The translations under genes were made by a program, and so were the position numbers. Positions 1 to 10,027 of a stretch of 64,000 bases of DNA are shown in pieces; the first letter of the stretch is position 1; every line of letters starts with the position of its first letter. Origin of the DNA: Advenella mimigardefordensis DPN7 (lineage in GTDB: Bacteria; Pseudomonadota; Gammaproteobacteria; Burkholderiales; Burkholderiaceae_B); NCBI RefSeq assembly GCF_000521505.1, contig NZ_CP003915.1, forward strand, positions 2,790,001 through 2,854,000, written 5' to 3'. Below the pieces are notes generated by a model. The model had not been told where the DNA came from, searched no databases, and saw nothing but the letters and a program-made list of their open reading frames with translations.

Positions 1-1003
1 GCAGGCCGCACAGTCGGTTCAGGATGTGGCAGCCTGCAGCGAGGATATTCGCAAGCTGGGCGACAATATGATGGCCCAGGGCATTGCGGTTGAGCAGATC
101 ACCCAGATTATTTCGGCACTGAATGACGTCACTCTCTGCCAGTTGTCACGCCTGATCCGTGAGCATCATCCTCAGGTGAAACAAGTGGACTATTGCTGGC
201 TGGCTTTGGGTTCTGAAGGTCGCATGGAACAAACCCTTTATACAGACCAGGATAACGGCATTATTTTTCAAACCACTGGCACACAGGACACACAAGCGAT
301 AAGAGAAGTGCTGCTGGCGTTTGCACATGAAGTCAATCTGGCCCTGGATACCTGCGGCTTTCCGCTATGTAAAGGCAATATCATGGCTTCCAATCCGCAA
401 TGGTGCCTGAGTACCGATGAGTGGCGTCATCGCTTCAGCGCCTGGGTCAACAGCCCGGATCCAATGGCCATCATGCATTCAACGATCTTCTTTGACTTCC
501 GGGCGCTGGACGGCAATATGGAACTGGCTTCAGCTCTCCGCCGGTGGCTCAATCAAATTGTGCAGCAGCATCCTGTTTTTCTGCGGTTTCTCACTCAAAA
601 CGCCATCTCACGCAAGCCGCCACTGGGGCTATTCCGGGATTTTGTCACCAGCCAGGACAACACCCTGGACCTGAAAACCCAGGCCGCCGTCCTGTTTGTA
701 GACGTAGCGCGGATACTGGCGCTACAGGCAGGTAGCCCTCACACCAGCACCGTCCAGCGACTGAAGCAAGCCGGACCGGCTGCAGGCCTGCGCCAGGAAC
801 AGGCTGATGCCTACGCGGAAGCATTTCTGTATATCCAGTTATTACGCATGCAATTGCATCATCAGTCAGCAGCCAGCCATTCCCCGTATACCAATCAGAT
901 CAACCCGGCGACCCTGAACGCACTCGACAATCGTATCCTGCGTGAAGCCTTTCGGCTGGCCAAGTCGCTGCAAAGCATGCTCGCGGTGAAGTATGCCCTT
1001 TAA
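1..1003 (+). CDS. DUF294-type putative nucleotidyltransferase (5' end outside window)
   Basis: The reading frame is open from base 2, so the gene starts upstream of the window; the first in-frame start-like codon seen here is GTG at 26. Counting from that GTG, GSEGRMEQ (about residues 62-69) and TDQDN (73-77) form the signature of the DUF294 putative nucleotidyltransferase domain, followed by about 200 residues matching the DUF294 C-terminal substrate-binding region. Family members usually carry cyclic-nucleotide-binding and CBS domains N-terminally; that part would lie outside the window. The protein is probably a cytoplasmic signal-responsive nucleotidyltransferase related to GlnD/GlnE-type domains, with unknown substrate. 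Its stop lies 11 bases inside the next gene, so the two are translationally linked. Confidence 0.8.
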   Translation, partial: QAAQSVQDVAACSEDIRKLGDNMMAQGIAVEQITQIISALNDVTLCQLSRLIREHHPQVKQVDYCWLALGSEGRMEQTLYTDQDNGIIFQTTGTQDTQAIREVLLAFAHEVNLALDTCGFPLCKGNIMASNPQWCLSTDEWRHRFSAWVNSPDPMAIMHSTIFFDFRALDGNMELASALRRWLNQIVQQHPVFLRFLTQNAISRKPPLGLFRDFVTSQDNTLDLKTQAAVLFVDVARILALQAGSPHTSTVQRLKQAGPAAGLRQEQADAYAEAFLYIQLLRMQLHHQSAASHSPYTNQINPATLNALDNRILREAFRLAKSLQSMLAVKYAL

Positions 1004-1721
1004 CAAGATGATCAATGCGCTGACGCGTTTTCTGCGCCAATCCCCTGCTCACCCGCGTGCGGCCTCCTTGCAGAAAAGGTTTGAAGCCTGGCGCGCCTTG
1101 CCGGCAGCGAACAGCAGGCAAACCGTAAGGGACAGCCGAATCGTCGTTCTGGATGTGGAAACCAGCGGCCTTAATCTGAGGAAAGATCGCTTAATAGCGA
1201 TTGGTGCCGTAGCCATTGTGCAAGGCCGGATCATGCTGAACGACACTTTTGATATCGTGCTGCGACAGGAACAGGTCAGCAGTAAAAGCAATATTCTTAT
1301 CCACGGTATTGCAGGTGGGAAACAGCGCAGCGGCACCGAGCCGGCCGATGCCCTGATGCAGTTTCTGGAGTACATCGGCCCCGACCCGCTACTGGCCTTT
1401 CACGTTGCCTTTGACCAGACCATGCTGGAGAAAAGCATGAAAACCTGGCTACAGACTGATCTGCGCAAACGCCCCTGGATAGATCTGGCCTATCTGGCGC
1501 CTGCACTGTATCGGGAACAGGCGCTGAGCCACAGGACCCTGGATGACTGGATGCAGCTGTTTCACATACACAATCAACGACGCCACGACGCCGTGGCCGA
1601 CGCGCTGGCCACTGCCGAGCTATTTCTGTGTCTGAATAAAAAATGCGAACAGCTGGGCAAGTACACACTGGATAGCCTCTATACTGCCGAAAGACAGTAC
1701 CGGACGCTTATTGCACAATAA
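993..1721 (+). CDS. DnaQ-like 3'-5' exonuclease (DEDDh family)
   Basis: A 242-residue protein with the exonuclease fold of the DNA polymerase III epsilon subunit. Exo I is LDVETSG (Asp54, Glu56), Exo II is AFHVAFDQTML (Asp141), and Exo III is HDAVAD (His198, Asp203), so the DEDDh metal ligands are all present. An N-terminal extension of about 45 residues precedes the domain. It overlaps the DUF294-type gene by 11 bases, an arrangement known in other proteobacteria. It is more likely an accessory nuclease acting with that protein than the replicative DnaQ, because it lacks the expected dnaQ context (rnhA). The start at ATG 993 is the first in frame. Confidence 0.82.
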   Translation: MPFNKMINALTRFLRQSPAHPRAASLQKRFEAWRALPAANSRQTVRDSRIVVLDVETSGLNLRKDRLIAIGAVAIVQGRIMLNDTFDIVLRQEQVSSKSNILIHGIAGGKQRSGTEPADALMQFLEYIGPDPLLAFHVAFDQTMLEKSMKTWLQTDLRKRPWIDLAYLAPALYREQALSHRTLDDWMQLFHIHNQRRHDAVADALATAELFLCLNKKCEQLGKYTLDSLYTAERQYRTLIAQ

Positions 1722-1803
1722 ACGGGGTTCGGCTTTGAAGGACAAAAAGCACCGCGGACAACAAAATTGAACGGGTACGGTTGTCTTGGTCGACATGCGC
1801 ATG

Positions 1804-1834
1804 AAAAAACCGGCCCGTGTTGCCACTGCCGGTC
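1804..1834 (-). terminator. Rho-independent terminator of the nuo operon
   Basis: On the minus strand ACCGGC and GCCGGT form a stem that is followed by a run of six T, about 30 bases after the stop codon of the last gene of the nuo operon (minus-strand end 1864). The plus-strand exonuclease gene ends at 1721, so this also separates two convergent units. Confidence 0.75.
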
Positions 1835-1863
1835 TTTTCTGTGCCAATCTGGCCGATTAATAA

Positions 1864-2373
1864 TCAGGCCGATTTATGATGTCGGGCAGGATGCTTCATC
1901 AAATGACGCCACACGAAACCAGGGTAAGCCAACACCACATAAAGACATGCGGCAATCGCGTAAAACTCCCAGTTTTTCACGGCGGGATTAGCGTAGTTGG
2001 CTTCGATAGCAAAACCAATGGCACCCACAATAAAGTAACCCAGCAACACTTCCAGCAAGCGGGTGCTCACATGCTTGACCGACACATAAGGCGTAACCAT
2101 GGCGCCAGGCGCATACAGCGCAGCACCCAGCAAAACCACACCGCCGAACATATACGGCAGATTTCCAGACTGGGTACTCAACAGCCAGCATCCTGCTGCA
2201 ATAACACCATAGGACACCACCGCACGCAGAAAGCAGAACCAGAATGGTCTTTGCACGGGTTCCCCCGCCTGCTGCCATGGCGTAAACACAAATGCACGCT
2301 CCGTCAGGAATGGCACAATAGCAAATGCAAACGCCAGTGCGATGAAAATCCAGATTGACTCAGCAGGATACAT
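1864..2373 (-). CDS. DUF2818-like inner-membrane protein following nuoN
   Basis: A 169-residue hydrophobic protein with about five membrane segments. Its N-terminus (FLTERAF) and C-terminus (NWEFYAI, then AYPGFVWRHL) match the DUF2818 family, which lies directly after nuoN in many Burkholderiales. It starts 14 bases after the nuoN stop and is the last gene before the operon terminator, so it is cotranscribed with complex I. Function is unknown; position suggests a role in complex I assembly or stability. As I recall the family it is nearer 100 residues, so the extra hydrophobic stretch at about residues 40-100 is unusual. Confidence 0.7.
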   Translation of the reverse strand: MYPAESIWIFIALAFAFAIVPFLTERAFVFTPWQQAGEPVQRPFWFCFLRAVVSYGVIAAGCWLLSTQSGNLPYMFGGVVLLGAALYAPGAMVTPYVSVKHVSTRLLEVLLGYFIVGAIGFAIEANYANPAVKNWEFYAIAACLYVVLAYPGFVWRHLMKHPARHHKSA

Positions 2374-2387
2374 AGAAAAGCCGTCCG

Positions 2388-3869
2388 TCAGAATTTAAGC
2401 GAAGCGTCAATCACCTGCACACACAGGGTCATCAGGCTGCCGGGCAGTATGCCAAGCACAATGATAAGCAGTCCATTGACAGACATCACGCCACTGCGGA
2501 ATGACCAGGCTGTATCAGGTGCAGGCACACCCTGTACCGGTTCGTCAAAGTACACGACCTTAACTACGCGAAGATAGTAGAACGCACCAATCAATGAGCA
2601 CAGGACCGCATAGATGGCAAGCCACACATGACCGGCAGAAATCACAGCCTGCAGCACCACCAGCTTGGCATGAAAGCCCACCAGCGGTGGAATACCTGCC
2701 AGCGAGAACATCAGCAACAGCATGCCAAAAGCCATGATCGGGCTGCGCTGATTCAGGCCTTTGAGATCGTCAATGTTTTCACATTCAAAACCCTGGCGGC
2801 TCATCAGCAACACCAGACCGAAGCTGGCCAGCGTGGTCAGCACGTAGGTTACGATATAAAAAAGCGAAGAAGCATAAGCGCCGCTCATGACGGTACCGTT
2901 GGCGGCAACGCCCGACAGCAGTCCCAGCAGAACAAAGCCAACATGCGAAATGGTTGAATAGGCCAACATCCGCTTGAAGTTTGTCTGCATAATGGCCGTC
3001 AGGTTACCAATGGCCAGCGACAATACGGCCAGAATGATCAGCATAGGCTGCCAGCTCAGGGCAACTCCATTGAGGCCTTCGATCAACAGACGCAGTGTGA
3101 TGGCCAGTGCAGCCAGCTTCGGTGCGGCACCAATCGTCAGCGTAATGGCGGTAGGCGCACCCTGATACACGTCCGGGATCCACATATGAAATGGCACGGC
3201 ACCCAGTTTGAATGCCAGACCGGCCACTACAAACACGGTACCCAGAACCAGGGTCATTTCACCTGCCTGACCACTGCGAATAACCTGGATAACGCCGGCC
3301 AGATCCACGTGACCCGTTGCACCATACACCATTGAAATACCATAAAGCATGAAGCCGGAAGCCAGCGCACCCAGCACGAAGTATTTCATGGCCGATTCGG
3401 TCGCAACCAGTGAATCACGACGCAATGCAACCATCGTGTACAGGGCCAGAGACATCAGCTCCAGACCCAGATAGATGGTCAGCATGCTGCTGGCAGAAAT
3501 CATCACCATCTGACCCAGCAACGCACACAGCGTGAGCGGATACAGTTCGCCGGATTTGGACATATCACGATCCACCACATACTGGCGGCTGTAGATCAAT
3601 GTGACCAGCACTGCGAGGTAAGAGGCGATTTTCAGGAAATGTGACAGCGGATCGGCCACATACATGCCGTAAAAAGTGGTGCCGGCAATACCGCTATTCC
3701 ATTGCATCAGTGACACGACGGTCATAATGACCAGAGCGCACAGAGAAAAAACATAGGTGGTTTTGCGGGTAGCCTCATGACTGAATGCATCGTAAACCAG
3801 AATGCCCATGGCCATGATCACCAGAATGATTTCAGGCGCTGCAAGTGCAAAATTAAATTGATTTTCCAT
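2388..3869 (-). CDS. nuoN: NADH-quinone oxidoreductase subunit N
   Basis: A 493-residue antiporter-like membrane subunit of complex I, with about 14 hydrophobic segments. It lies in the proton-pumping arm, and KFFLG-like and [10 protein letters not shown] segments fit the conserved antiporter fold. Length is normal for beta-proteobacterial NuoN. The gene is last of the 14 nuo genes and starts 12 bases after the nuoM stop. The initiation codon is ATG at 3869, giving [14 protein letters not shown]. Identification rests on sequence and on fixed gene order. Confidence 0.95.
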   Translation of the reverse strand: MENQFNFALAAPEIILVIMAMGILVYDAFSHEATRKTTYVFSLCALVIMTVVSLMQWNSGIAGTTFYGMYVADPLSHFLKIASYLAVLVTLIYSRQYVVDRDMSKSGELYPLTLCALLGQMVMISASSMLTIYLGLELMSLALYTMVALRRDSLVATESAMKYFVLGALASGFMLYGISMVYGATGHVDLAGVIQVIRSGQAGEMTLVLGTVFVVAGLAFKLGAVPFHMWIPDVYQGAPTAITLTIGAAPKLAALAITLRLLIEGLNGVALSWQPMLIILAVLSLAIGNLTAIMQTNFKRMLAYSTISHVGFVLLGLLSGVAANGTVMSGAYASSLFYIVTYVLTTLASFGLVLLMSRQGFECENIDDLKGLNQRSPIMAFGMLLLMFSLAGIPPLVGFHAKLVVLQAVISAGHVWLAIYAVLCSLIGAFYYLRVVKVVYFDEPVQGVPAPDTAWSFRSGVMSVNGLLIIVLGILPGSLMTLCVQVIDASLKF

Positions 3870-3881
3870 GATGACTCAGTC

Positions 3882-5363
3882 TTACAATTTAGAAACGGCC
3901 ACGTGATCCAGCAATTGCTGAACGGACACGTGCATCACATCGGTAAACAGTTTCGGATAAATACCCATTACCAGTACGAAAATAGCCAGGATCGCCAACA
4001 GTGCATATTCGCGGCAATTCACGTCTTTCATCTGTTTAACCGCTTCGTTGGTAACATCGCCATAGGCAACGCGCTTGACCATCCACAGTGAATACGATGC
4101 ACCCAGGATCAGCGCGGTTGCAGTCAACAGACCAATCCAGAAGTTATGCTCGACAGCACCCAGAATTACATAGAATTCACCAACAAAACCACTGGTTGCC
4201 GGCAGACCGCTATTGGCCATTGAGAACAACACAAAGAAGGTCACAAATTTGGGCATTGTGTTGATGACGCCACCATAGTCGGCAATGCGACGCGTATGCA
4301 GACGGTCATACAGCACGCCGATACACAGGAACATCGCGCCCGATACGAAACCGTGAGAAATCATCTGAATCACTGCACCTTCCATCGCTGCCGTATTGAA
4401 CAGGAAAAAGCCCAGTGTGACGAAACCCATGTGGGCAACCGAAGAGTATGCCACCAGTTTTTTCATATCGTCCTGAACGATCGCCACCAGGCCGATATAG
4501 ATCACGGCAACCAGCGACAAGGCAATCATCAGGCCGGCCATGCTATGAGACGCGTCCGGTGCGATAGGCAGAGAAAAACGCAGGAAGCCGTAAGCACCCA
4601 GTTTAAGCATAATCGCGGCCAGCACGATAGAACCACCTGTAGGCGCTTCCACGTGAGCATCCGGCAACCAGGTATGGACCGGCCACATGGGCACCTTGAC
4701 GGCGAAAGCTGCCAGCAATGCAAAGAAAATCAGCATTTGCGGTGTATAGCCCAGCTTGGCCTGCTGCCACACCAGAATATCAAACGACCCGGTCTGCGTG
4801 TACAGATAGATGAAAGCGACCAGTGTCAGCAGTGAGCCCAGCAGGGTATACAGGAAAAACTTGAACGCGGCATACACCCGGTTCGGGCCACCCCACACAC
4901 CGATAATAATGTACATCGGGATCAGCGTAGCTTCGAAGAATATATAGAACAGCAAACCGTCCAGCGCGGCAAACACCCCGACCATCAGACCCGAGAGGAT
5001 CAGGAACGCAGCCATATACTGGGCAACGCGTTTGGTGATCACTTCCCAGCCAGCCAGCACCACGATGACGGTGATGAAAGCGGTAAGCAACACCAGCCAC
5101 ATCGAAATACCGTCTACGCCCAGATGATAGGTCGCGGAAAAGGCTTCGATCCAGGGTGTTTTTTCGACAAACTGCATTTGTGCCGTCGAACCATCGAAAC
5201 CGAAATACACCGGCAAAGTGACCAGAAAACTGATCACGGAGCCGAACAGTGCCAGCTTACGGGTGAAATCGGCGCGTTCGTCGCTGCCCATGATCAGAAC
5301 CAGAATACCGGCAACGATCGGCACAAAAATTGCCAGGGACAGCCAGGGTAAGGTAGAAGTCAT
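3882..5363 (-). CDS. nuoM: NADH-quinone oxidoreductase subunit M
   Basis: Antiporter-like proton-pumping subunit of complex I. Conserved elements include EATLIPMYIIIGVWGG (the essential membrane Glu), the VPMWPVHTWLPDAH loop and MISHG. The open frame extends back to 5408, but that would overlap nuoL by 35 bases. The start MTSTLPWLSLAIF (ATG at 5363), or MGEM at 5372, gives the usual N-terminus just after the nuoL stop at 5374. With the 5363 start the protein is 493 residues, with about 14 membrane segments. The nuoN start follows 12 bases after its stop. Confidence 0.94.
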   Translation of the reverse strand: MTSTLPWLSLAIFVPIVAGILVLIMGSDERADFTRKLALFGSVISFLVTLPVYFGFDGSTAQMQFVEKTPWIEAFSATYHLGVDGISMWLVLLTAFITVIVVLAGWEVITKRVAQYMAAFLILSGLMVGVFAALDGLLFYIFFEATLIPMYIIIGVWGGPNRVYAAFKFFLYTLLGSLLTLVAFIYLYTQTGSFDILVWQQAKLGYTPQMLIFFALLAAFAVKVPMWPVHTWLPDAHVEAPTGGSIVLAAIMLKLGAYGFLRFSLPIAPDASHSMAGLMIALSLVAVIYIGLVAIVQDDMKKLVAYSSVAHMGFVTLGFFLFNTAAMEGAVIQMISHGFVSGAMFLCIGVLYDRLHTRRIADYGGVINTMPKFVTFFVLFSMANSGLPATSGFVGEFYVILGAVEHNFWIGLLTATALILGASYSLWMVKRVAYGDVTNEAVKQMKDVNCREYALLAILAIFVLVMGIYPKLFTDVMHVSVQQLLDHVAVSKL

Positions 5364-5373
5364 TTCGCCCATC

Positions 5374-7440
5374 TTAAAGTACCAGCACAAATATTGAAAT
5401 GAAGGCAATCACGCCAACGATCATGGCAAATGCATAATGGTAAATATAACCAGACTGCAGATGACGGCTGATGGCAGCCACCAGCCCGACCAGACGCGTA
5501 CTACCCGAGACCAGACCGCCATCGATCACACCCTTGTCGCCCACGTTCCAGAACAGTGAACCCAGACCACGGGCACCACGGGCAAAGATATTCTCGTTGA
5601 TCCAGTCAACATAGTATTTGTTTTCCAGAACCCGGTTGATGCCGGACAGCGAGCGATAGACACGTGCAGGCAAGGCCGGATTAACCAGATAGCAGTACCA
5701 CGCCACAACCAGACCGGCAATCATCAGCCAGAAAGGTACGGTGGTGAAGGCATGCAGACCATACGCGAACCAGCCGTGGAATTCATGCGCCAGCTCTTCC
5801 ATCGCAGGGTGCGCTTCGGAAACCGTAATCACGCCCTTGAAGAAATCGCCGAACAGCAGCGGATCGATCACCCAGGCACCGACAATCACCGAAGGAATCG
5901 CCAGCAATAGCAGAGGCAGGGTCACCACCCATGGAGACTCGTGCGGCGTGCCACCGTGATGATGATCATCATGGCCGTGCGTATCGTGTGCCGTCCCATG
6001 TGCCGCGTCATGGCTGTCGCTATGATGAGCGTCACCGTGATGCGCATGGCCATCTGTGCTGAAGCGCGGTTTGCCATGGAACACCAGGAAATACACGCGG
6101 AACGAGTACAGTGATGTCACGAACACACCAATCAGTGTTGCCCAGTAGGCAAAGCCGCTGCCCCACACCGTTGCTGCACCGGCAGCTTCGATAATGTGTT
6201 CTTTGGAGTAGAAGCCGGCAAAGAATGGCGTACCCACCAATGACAGCGTACCGATCAAAAAGGTGATCCAGGTGATAGGCATATATTTGCGCAAGCCACC
6301 CATATTGCGGATGTCCTGATCATGGTGCATGCCGATAATCACGGAACCCGCACCCAGGAACAGCAGCGCCTTGAAGAACGCGTGTGTCATCAGGTGGAAA
6401 ATCGCGATCGGATAAGCCGATGCGCCCAGCGCCACCGTCATATAACCCAGCTGCGACAGCGTTGAATAGGCAACCACGCGCTTGATGTCGTTCTGGATAA
6501 TACCCAGAATACCCAGGAACAGCGCGCCGATACTACCAATCACAATCACAAATGAAAGCGCGGTGGGAGACAGCTCGAACAGCGGTGAGAAACGTGCCAC
6601 CATGAAGATACCTGCGGTCACCATGGTTGCCGCGTGAATCAGGGCAGAAATAGGCGTCGGGCCTTCCATCGAATCGGGCAGCCAGGCATGCAGCGGCACC
6701 TGGGCTGATTTACCCATGGCACCAATAAACAGACAGATACATGCCACCGTAATCAGATGCCAGTCGGTCCCTGGAAACGCAGTCGCTGCCAGTTTGTCCG
6801 ATTGTGCAAAAACATCGCTGTAATTCAGTGAGCCGGTATAGGCAAACAGCAGTGCGATACCCAGTACGAAACCGAAGTCACCTACACGGTTAATCAGGAA
6901 CGCCTTCATATTGGCGAAGATCGCTGTGGGACGCGTATACCAGAAACCAATCAGCAGATACGAAACCAGACCCACCGCTTCCCAGCCGAAGAACAGCTGC
7001 AGCATGTTGTTGGCCATGACCAGCATCAGCATTGAAAAGGTGAACAGCGAGATATACGAGAAGAAACGCTGGTAACCCGGGTCATCGGACATATAGCCGA
7101 TGGTGTAAATGTGCACCATCAGCGAAACGGAAGTGACCACCACCATCATGAGCGCGGTGAGCGCATCAACCAGGAAGCCCACCTCGGCCACGCGGGTGCC
7201 AATCAGACTCCAGGTGTACACCGTATCGTTATAGTGTGCGCCGTTAATGCCTACCTGGTACAGCACATAGGCTGACCCAAAGAACGACACGGCCACCAGA
7301 ATGATCGTAATCATATGGGAGGCGCGACGGCTGACTGTACGACCGACGAAGCCGGTCCCGAACAGGCCGGTCACGATGGCACCCAGCAAGGGAGCCAGCG
7401 CAATAACCAGCAGCAGTGAAGATGATAAGGAGTTGTTCAT
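5374..7440 (-). CDS. nuoL: NADH-quinone oxidoreductase subunit L with a histidine-rich loop
   Basis: A 688-residue distal pump subunit of complex I with the long C-terminal amphipathic helix region. Family motifs include FGWEAVGLVSYLLIGFW, KSAQVPLHAWLPDSMEGPTP and LIHAATMVTAG. Residues about 461-501 form a hydrophilic loop with 14 histidines mixed with Asp and Gly, between the segment ending in FRVYFLVFHGK and the next membrane helix; such loops could bind metal ions, although this is inference. The gene begins 9 bases after the nuoK stop. Confidence 0.95.
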   Translation of the reverse strand: MNNSLSSSLLLVIALAPLLGAIVTGLFGTGFVGRTVSRRASHMITIILVAVSFFGSAYVLYQVGINGAHYNDTVYTWSLIGTRVAEVGFLVDALTALMMVVVTSVSLMVHIYTIGYMSDDPGYQRFFSYISLFTFSMLMLVMANNMLQLFFGWEAVGLVSYLLIGFWYTRPTAIFANMKAFLINRVGDFGFVLGIALLFAYTGSLNYSDVFAQSDKLAATAFPGTDWHLITVACICLFIGAMGKSAQVPLHAWLPDSMEGPTPISALIHAATMVTAGIFMVARFSPLFELSPTALSFVIVIGSIGALFLGILGIIQNDIKRVVAYSTLSQLGYMTVALGASAYPIAIFHLMTHAFFKALLFLGAGSVIIGMHHDQDIRNMGGLRKYMPITWITFLIGTLSLVGTPFFAGFYSKEHIIEAAGAATVWGSGFAYWATLIGVFVTSLYSFRVYFLVFHGKPRFSTDGHAHHGDAHHSDSHDAAHGTAHDTHGHDDHHHGGTPHESPWVVTLPLLLLAIPSVIVGAWVIDPLLFGDFFKGVITVSEAHPAMEELAHEFHGWFAYGLHAFTTVPFWLMIAGLVVAWYCYLVNPALPARVYRSLSGINRVLENKYYVDWINENIFARGARGLGSLFWNVGDKGVIDGGLVSGSTRLVGLVAAISRHLQSGYIYHYAFAMIVGVIAFISIFVLVL

Positions 7441-7449
7441 TCCGGATCC

Positions 7450-7776
7450 TTACCCTTTCAAACGACCGATGTCGTCCACATTGATTGAATTGATTTTACG
7501 GAACAGCATCACAAGAATCGCCAGGCCGATAGCCGCTTCAGCAGCAGCCACCGTGAGGATGAAAAATACGAATATCTGTCCGGCTGTATCAGGCATGCCA
7601 TCGGCACCCGGCATCCAGCTGGAGAAAGCCACGAAATTGATATTAACGGCCAGCAGCATCAGCTCGATCGACATCAGCAGACTGATCAGATTGCGCCGGT
7701 TCAGAAAAATACCAAATACGCCCATGGCGAACATAATCGCGCCAAGGATCAAATAATGAGCGAGTGATATGGTCAT
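7450..7776 (-). CDS. nuoK: NADH-quinone oxidoreductase subunit K
   Basis: A 108-residue, three-helix membrane subunit of complex I. The segments [20 protein letters not shown] and [18 protein letters not shown] carry the conserved membrane glutamates of the family that are part of the proton path next to NuoJ and NuoA. Length is slightly above the usual 101-102. The ATG at 7776 overlaps the nuoJ stop in an ATGA junction, a sign of coupled translation. Confidence 0.95.
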   Translation of the reverse strand: MTISLAHYLILGAIMFAMGVFGIFLNRRNLISLLMSIELMLLAVNINFVAFSSWMPGADGMPDTAGQIFVFFILTVAAAEAAIGLAILVMLFRKINSINVDDIGRLKG

Positions 7777-8411
7777 TTGCCTTCCCCTGCTGGTTTCACA
7801 TCCTGGTCTTCTGCCGTGGGCACTTCACGCTGCGATGGAATATTAACCATCTTCAGACGATCAGATGCCTTCACATGCAACTGCTGATCGGACGTCACGT
7901 ACTTGCGATTACGACGCTCGCGCAAGGTAAGCGCAATTGCGGCGATCATACCTACCAGCAGCGTTACCGCACCAATCTGAACGGCATAGGAGTAGCGGGA
8001 ATACAGGGCAATACCCAGTTCACGCGTATTGTCATAATCAGCAGGCATGGAGATGGACGGACCGGAACCCAGGTACATATTGCCCAGTACAAAGGCAATT
8101 TCCAGAACCATGACGCCACCCACAACCAGGCCCAGCGGCAGATAGGTTTTGAAACCGGACCGCAGATTGGCCGGCGTAATGTCGATCATCATCACAACAA
8201 ACAGGAACAGCACCATCACGGCGCCCACATAAACCAGAACCAGCAGCAGCGCCAGAAATTCCGCACCCAGCAGCATCCACAGCATGGAAGCTGTAAAGAA
8301 GGTCAGAATCAGGTGCAGCACCGCCGTTACCGGGCTGGTCGCCGTAATGACCCGCGCACCTGCAATGATCAGGATAACGGCCAGAATATAAAAGAGAACA
8401 GTTGTAAACAT
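7773..8411 (-). CDS. nuoJ: NADH-quinone oxidoreductase subunit J
   Basis: A 212-residue membrane subunit of complex I with five predicted helices. The segment [19 protein letters not shown] is the conserved helix of NuoJ/ND6 that contains the pi-bulge. The soluble C-terminal tail (about residues 165-212) is charged and probably cytoplasmic. Its stop overlaps the nuoK start by four bases. The start is ATG at 8411. Confidence 0.95.
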   Translation of the reverse strand: MFTTVLFYILAVILIIAGARVITATSPVTAVLHLILTFFTASMLWMLLGAEFLALLLVLVYVGAVMVLFLFVVMMIDITPANLRSGFKTYLPLGLVVGGVMVLEIAFVLGNMYLGSGPSISMPADYDNTRELGIALYSRYSYAVQIGAVTLLVGMIAAIALTLRERRNRKYVTSDQQLHVKASDRLKMVNIPSQREVPTAEDQDVKPAGEGK

Positions 8412-8431
8412 GGTTATCTTCTCATTTGCCT

Positions 8432-8920
8432 TTATCGGTAACGGGCATCAGCTTCGCGACGCGCAGCGATCTCGGATTCATACTTATCTCCTACAGCGAG
8501 CAGCATATCCTTGGTGAAATACAAATCGCCCCGCTTCTCACCGTGGTACTCATGAATATGCGTCTCAACGATGGAATCAACCGGGCAGCTCTCTTCGCAA
8601 AAGCCGCAGAAAATGCACTTGGTCAGATCGATGTCATAGCGCGAGGTACGACGAGTGCCGTCATCACGCTCTTCTGATTCGATGGTAATGGCCAGGGCAG
8701 GACACACTGCTTCGCATAACTTACAGGCAATGCAGCGCTCTTCCCCATTGGGATAGCGACGCAAGGCATGCAGGCCACGGAAGCGCGGTGAAGCCGGCGT
8801 TTTCTCGTAAGGGTACTGCAGCGTAATCTTGCGCTTGAAGAAATACTTGCCCGTCAGACTCATGCCTTTCAGCAATTCAGTCAGTAGCAGGCTGCCAAAA
8901 AAATCTTTAATTGCACTCAT
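8432..8920 (-). CDS. nuoI: NADH-quinone oxidoreductase subunit I (two 4Fe-4S clusters)
   Basis: A 162-residue ferredoxin-like subunit of the peripheral arm. Two ferredoxin motifs are complete: Cys63, 66, 69, 73 ([12 protein letters not shown]) and Cys102, 105, 108, 112 ([12 protein letters not shown]). These hold clusters N6a and N6b, which pass electrons from NuoG to NuoB. The N-terminal amphipathic segment ([17 protein letters not shown]) anchors it at the membrane arm. Length and N-terminus are typical. It sits between nuoH and nuoJ. Confidence 0.96.
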   Translation of the reverse strand: MSAIKDFFGSLLLTELLKGMSLTGKYFFKRKITLQYPYEKTPASPRFRGLHALRRYPNGEERCIACKLCEAVCPALAITIESEERDDGTRRTSRYDIDLTKCIFCGFCEESCPVDSIVETHIHEYHGEKRGDLYFTKDMLLAVGDKYESEIAARREADARYR

Positions 8921-8932
8921 GTCTCTGTCAGC

Positions 8933-10027
8933 CTATTTCCAGATATTAAAAGGCGTCTGCATCCAGATCGCGACAACCAGTAACCAGATCCCGGTAAGCG
9001 GAATGAATACCTTCCAGCCCAGACGCATGATTTGGTCATAGCGATAGCGGGGAAAGGAAGCGCGGAACCAGATAAACAGTGACACCACGAAAAATGCTTT
9101 CAGACCCAGCCACAACCAGCCAGGGACCCAGGTAAACGGCGCGAAATCCAGAGGTGACGACCAGCCGCCCAGGAACATCACCGAAGCGATGGCAGACAGC
9201 AGAATCATGTTGGCGTATTCGGCCAGGAAGAACAGTGCGAAACCCATACCTGAATATTCAACCATGTGACCGGCAACAATCTCGGACTCCCCCTCAACCA
9301 CGTCGAACGGGTGGCGGTTGGTTTCAGCAACGGCTGAAATCACATAGATCACGAATAGCGGCAGCAAGGGCAGCCAGTTCCAGGACATGAAGTTCACACC
9401 ATGTGAGGCAAACCAGCCTTGAGTCTGGCCCTGTACGATGCCGTTCATGTTCAGCGTACCTGATACCAGCAACACGGTTACCAGCACAAAGCCCATTGCC
9501 AGCTCATACGATACCATTTGTGCCGAAGCACGCATCGCCCCCAGGAAGGCATACTTGGAGTTGGATGCCCAGCCGGCGATGATCACGCCGTATACACCAA
9601 TAGAGGTAATGGCCATCACATACAGCAGGCCGGCGTTGACATTGGCCAGCACGACTTCAGGACCGAAAGGCACCACTGCCCAGGCGGCCAGCGCCGGAAT
9701 CAGCGTAAGTACCGGTGCGATAAAATACAGCACCTTGTTGGCCTGCGCCGGTACGATGACCTCTTTGGTGAGCAGCTTGAGCACGTCGGCAAACGGCTGC
9801 AACATACCACCAGGGCCAACGCGATTGGGACCGCGACGTACGTGCATGTATCCAATCATGCGACGTTCCCAAAGGGTAAGGAAAGCCACGCAGATAATGA
9901 TGGGCAGTGCGATGACCACAATCATGACCAGCGTCCAGATGACGAGCCATGCCACCGGGCCGAGCAGATCGGTTCCCCAGACATTCACTGCCTTGACGCC
10001 GTCGGTAAACCAGGACCAGATATCCAT
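8933..10027 (-). CDS. nuoH: NADH-quinone oxidoreductase subunit H
   Basis: A membrane subunit of about 364 residues that forms part of the quinone channel. Family signatures include [19 protein letters not shown], the Glu-rich loop [21 protein letters not shown] and the C-terminal [19 protein letters not shown]. The ATG at 10027 shares one base with the nuoG stop (TGATG); a TTG at 10030 is also in frame but less likely. The context and sequence leave no doubt about identity. Confidence 0.95.
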   Translation of the reverse strand: MDIWSWFTDGVKAVNVWGTDLLGPVAWLVIWTLVMIVVIALPIIICVAFLTLWERRMIGYMHVRRGPNRVGPGGMLQPFADVLKLLTKEVIVPAQANKVLYFIAPVLTLIPALAAWAVVPFGPEVVLANVNAGLLYVMAITSIGVYGVIIAGWASNSKYAFLGAMRASAQMVSYELAMGFVLVTVLLVSGTLNMNGIVQGQTQGWFASHGVNFMSWNWLPLLPLFVIYVISAVAETNRHPFDVVEGESEIVAGHMVEYSGMGFALFFLAEYANMILLSAIASVMFLGGWSSPLDFAPFTWVPGWLWLGLKAFFVVSLFIWFRASFPRYRYDQIMRLGWKVFIPLTGIWLLVVAIWMQTPFNIWK

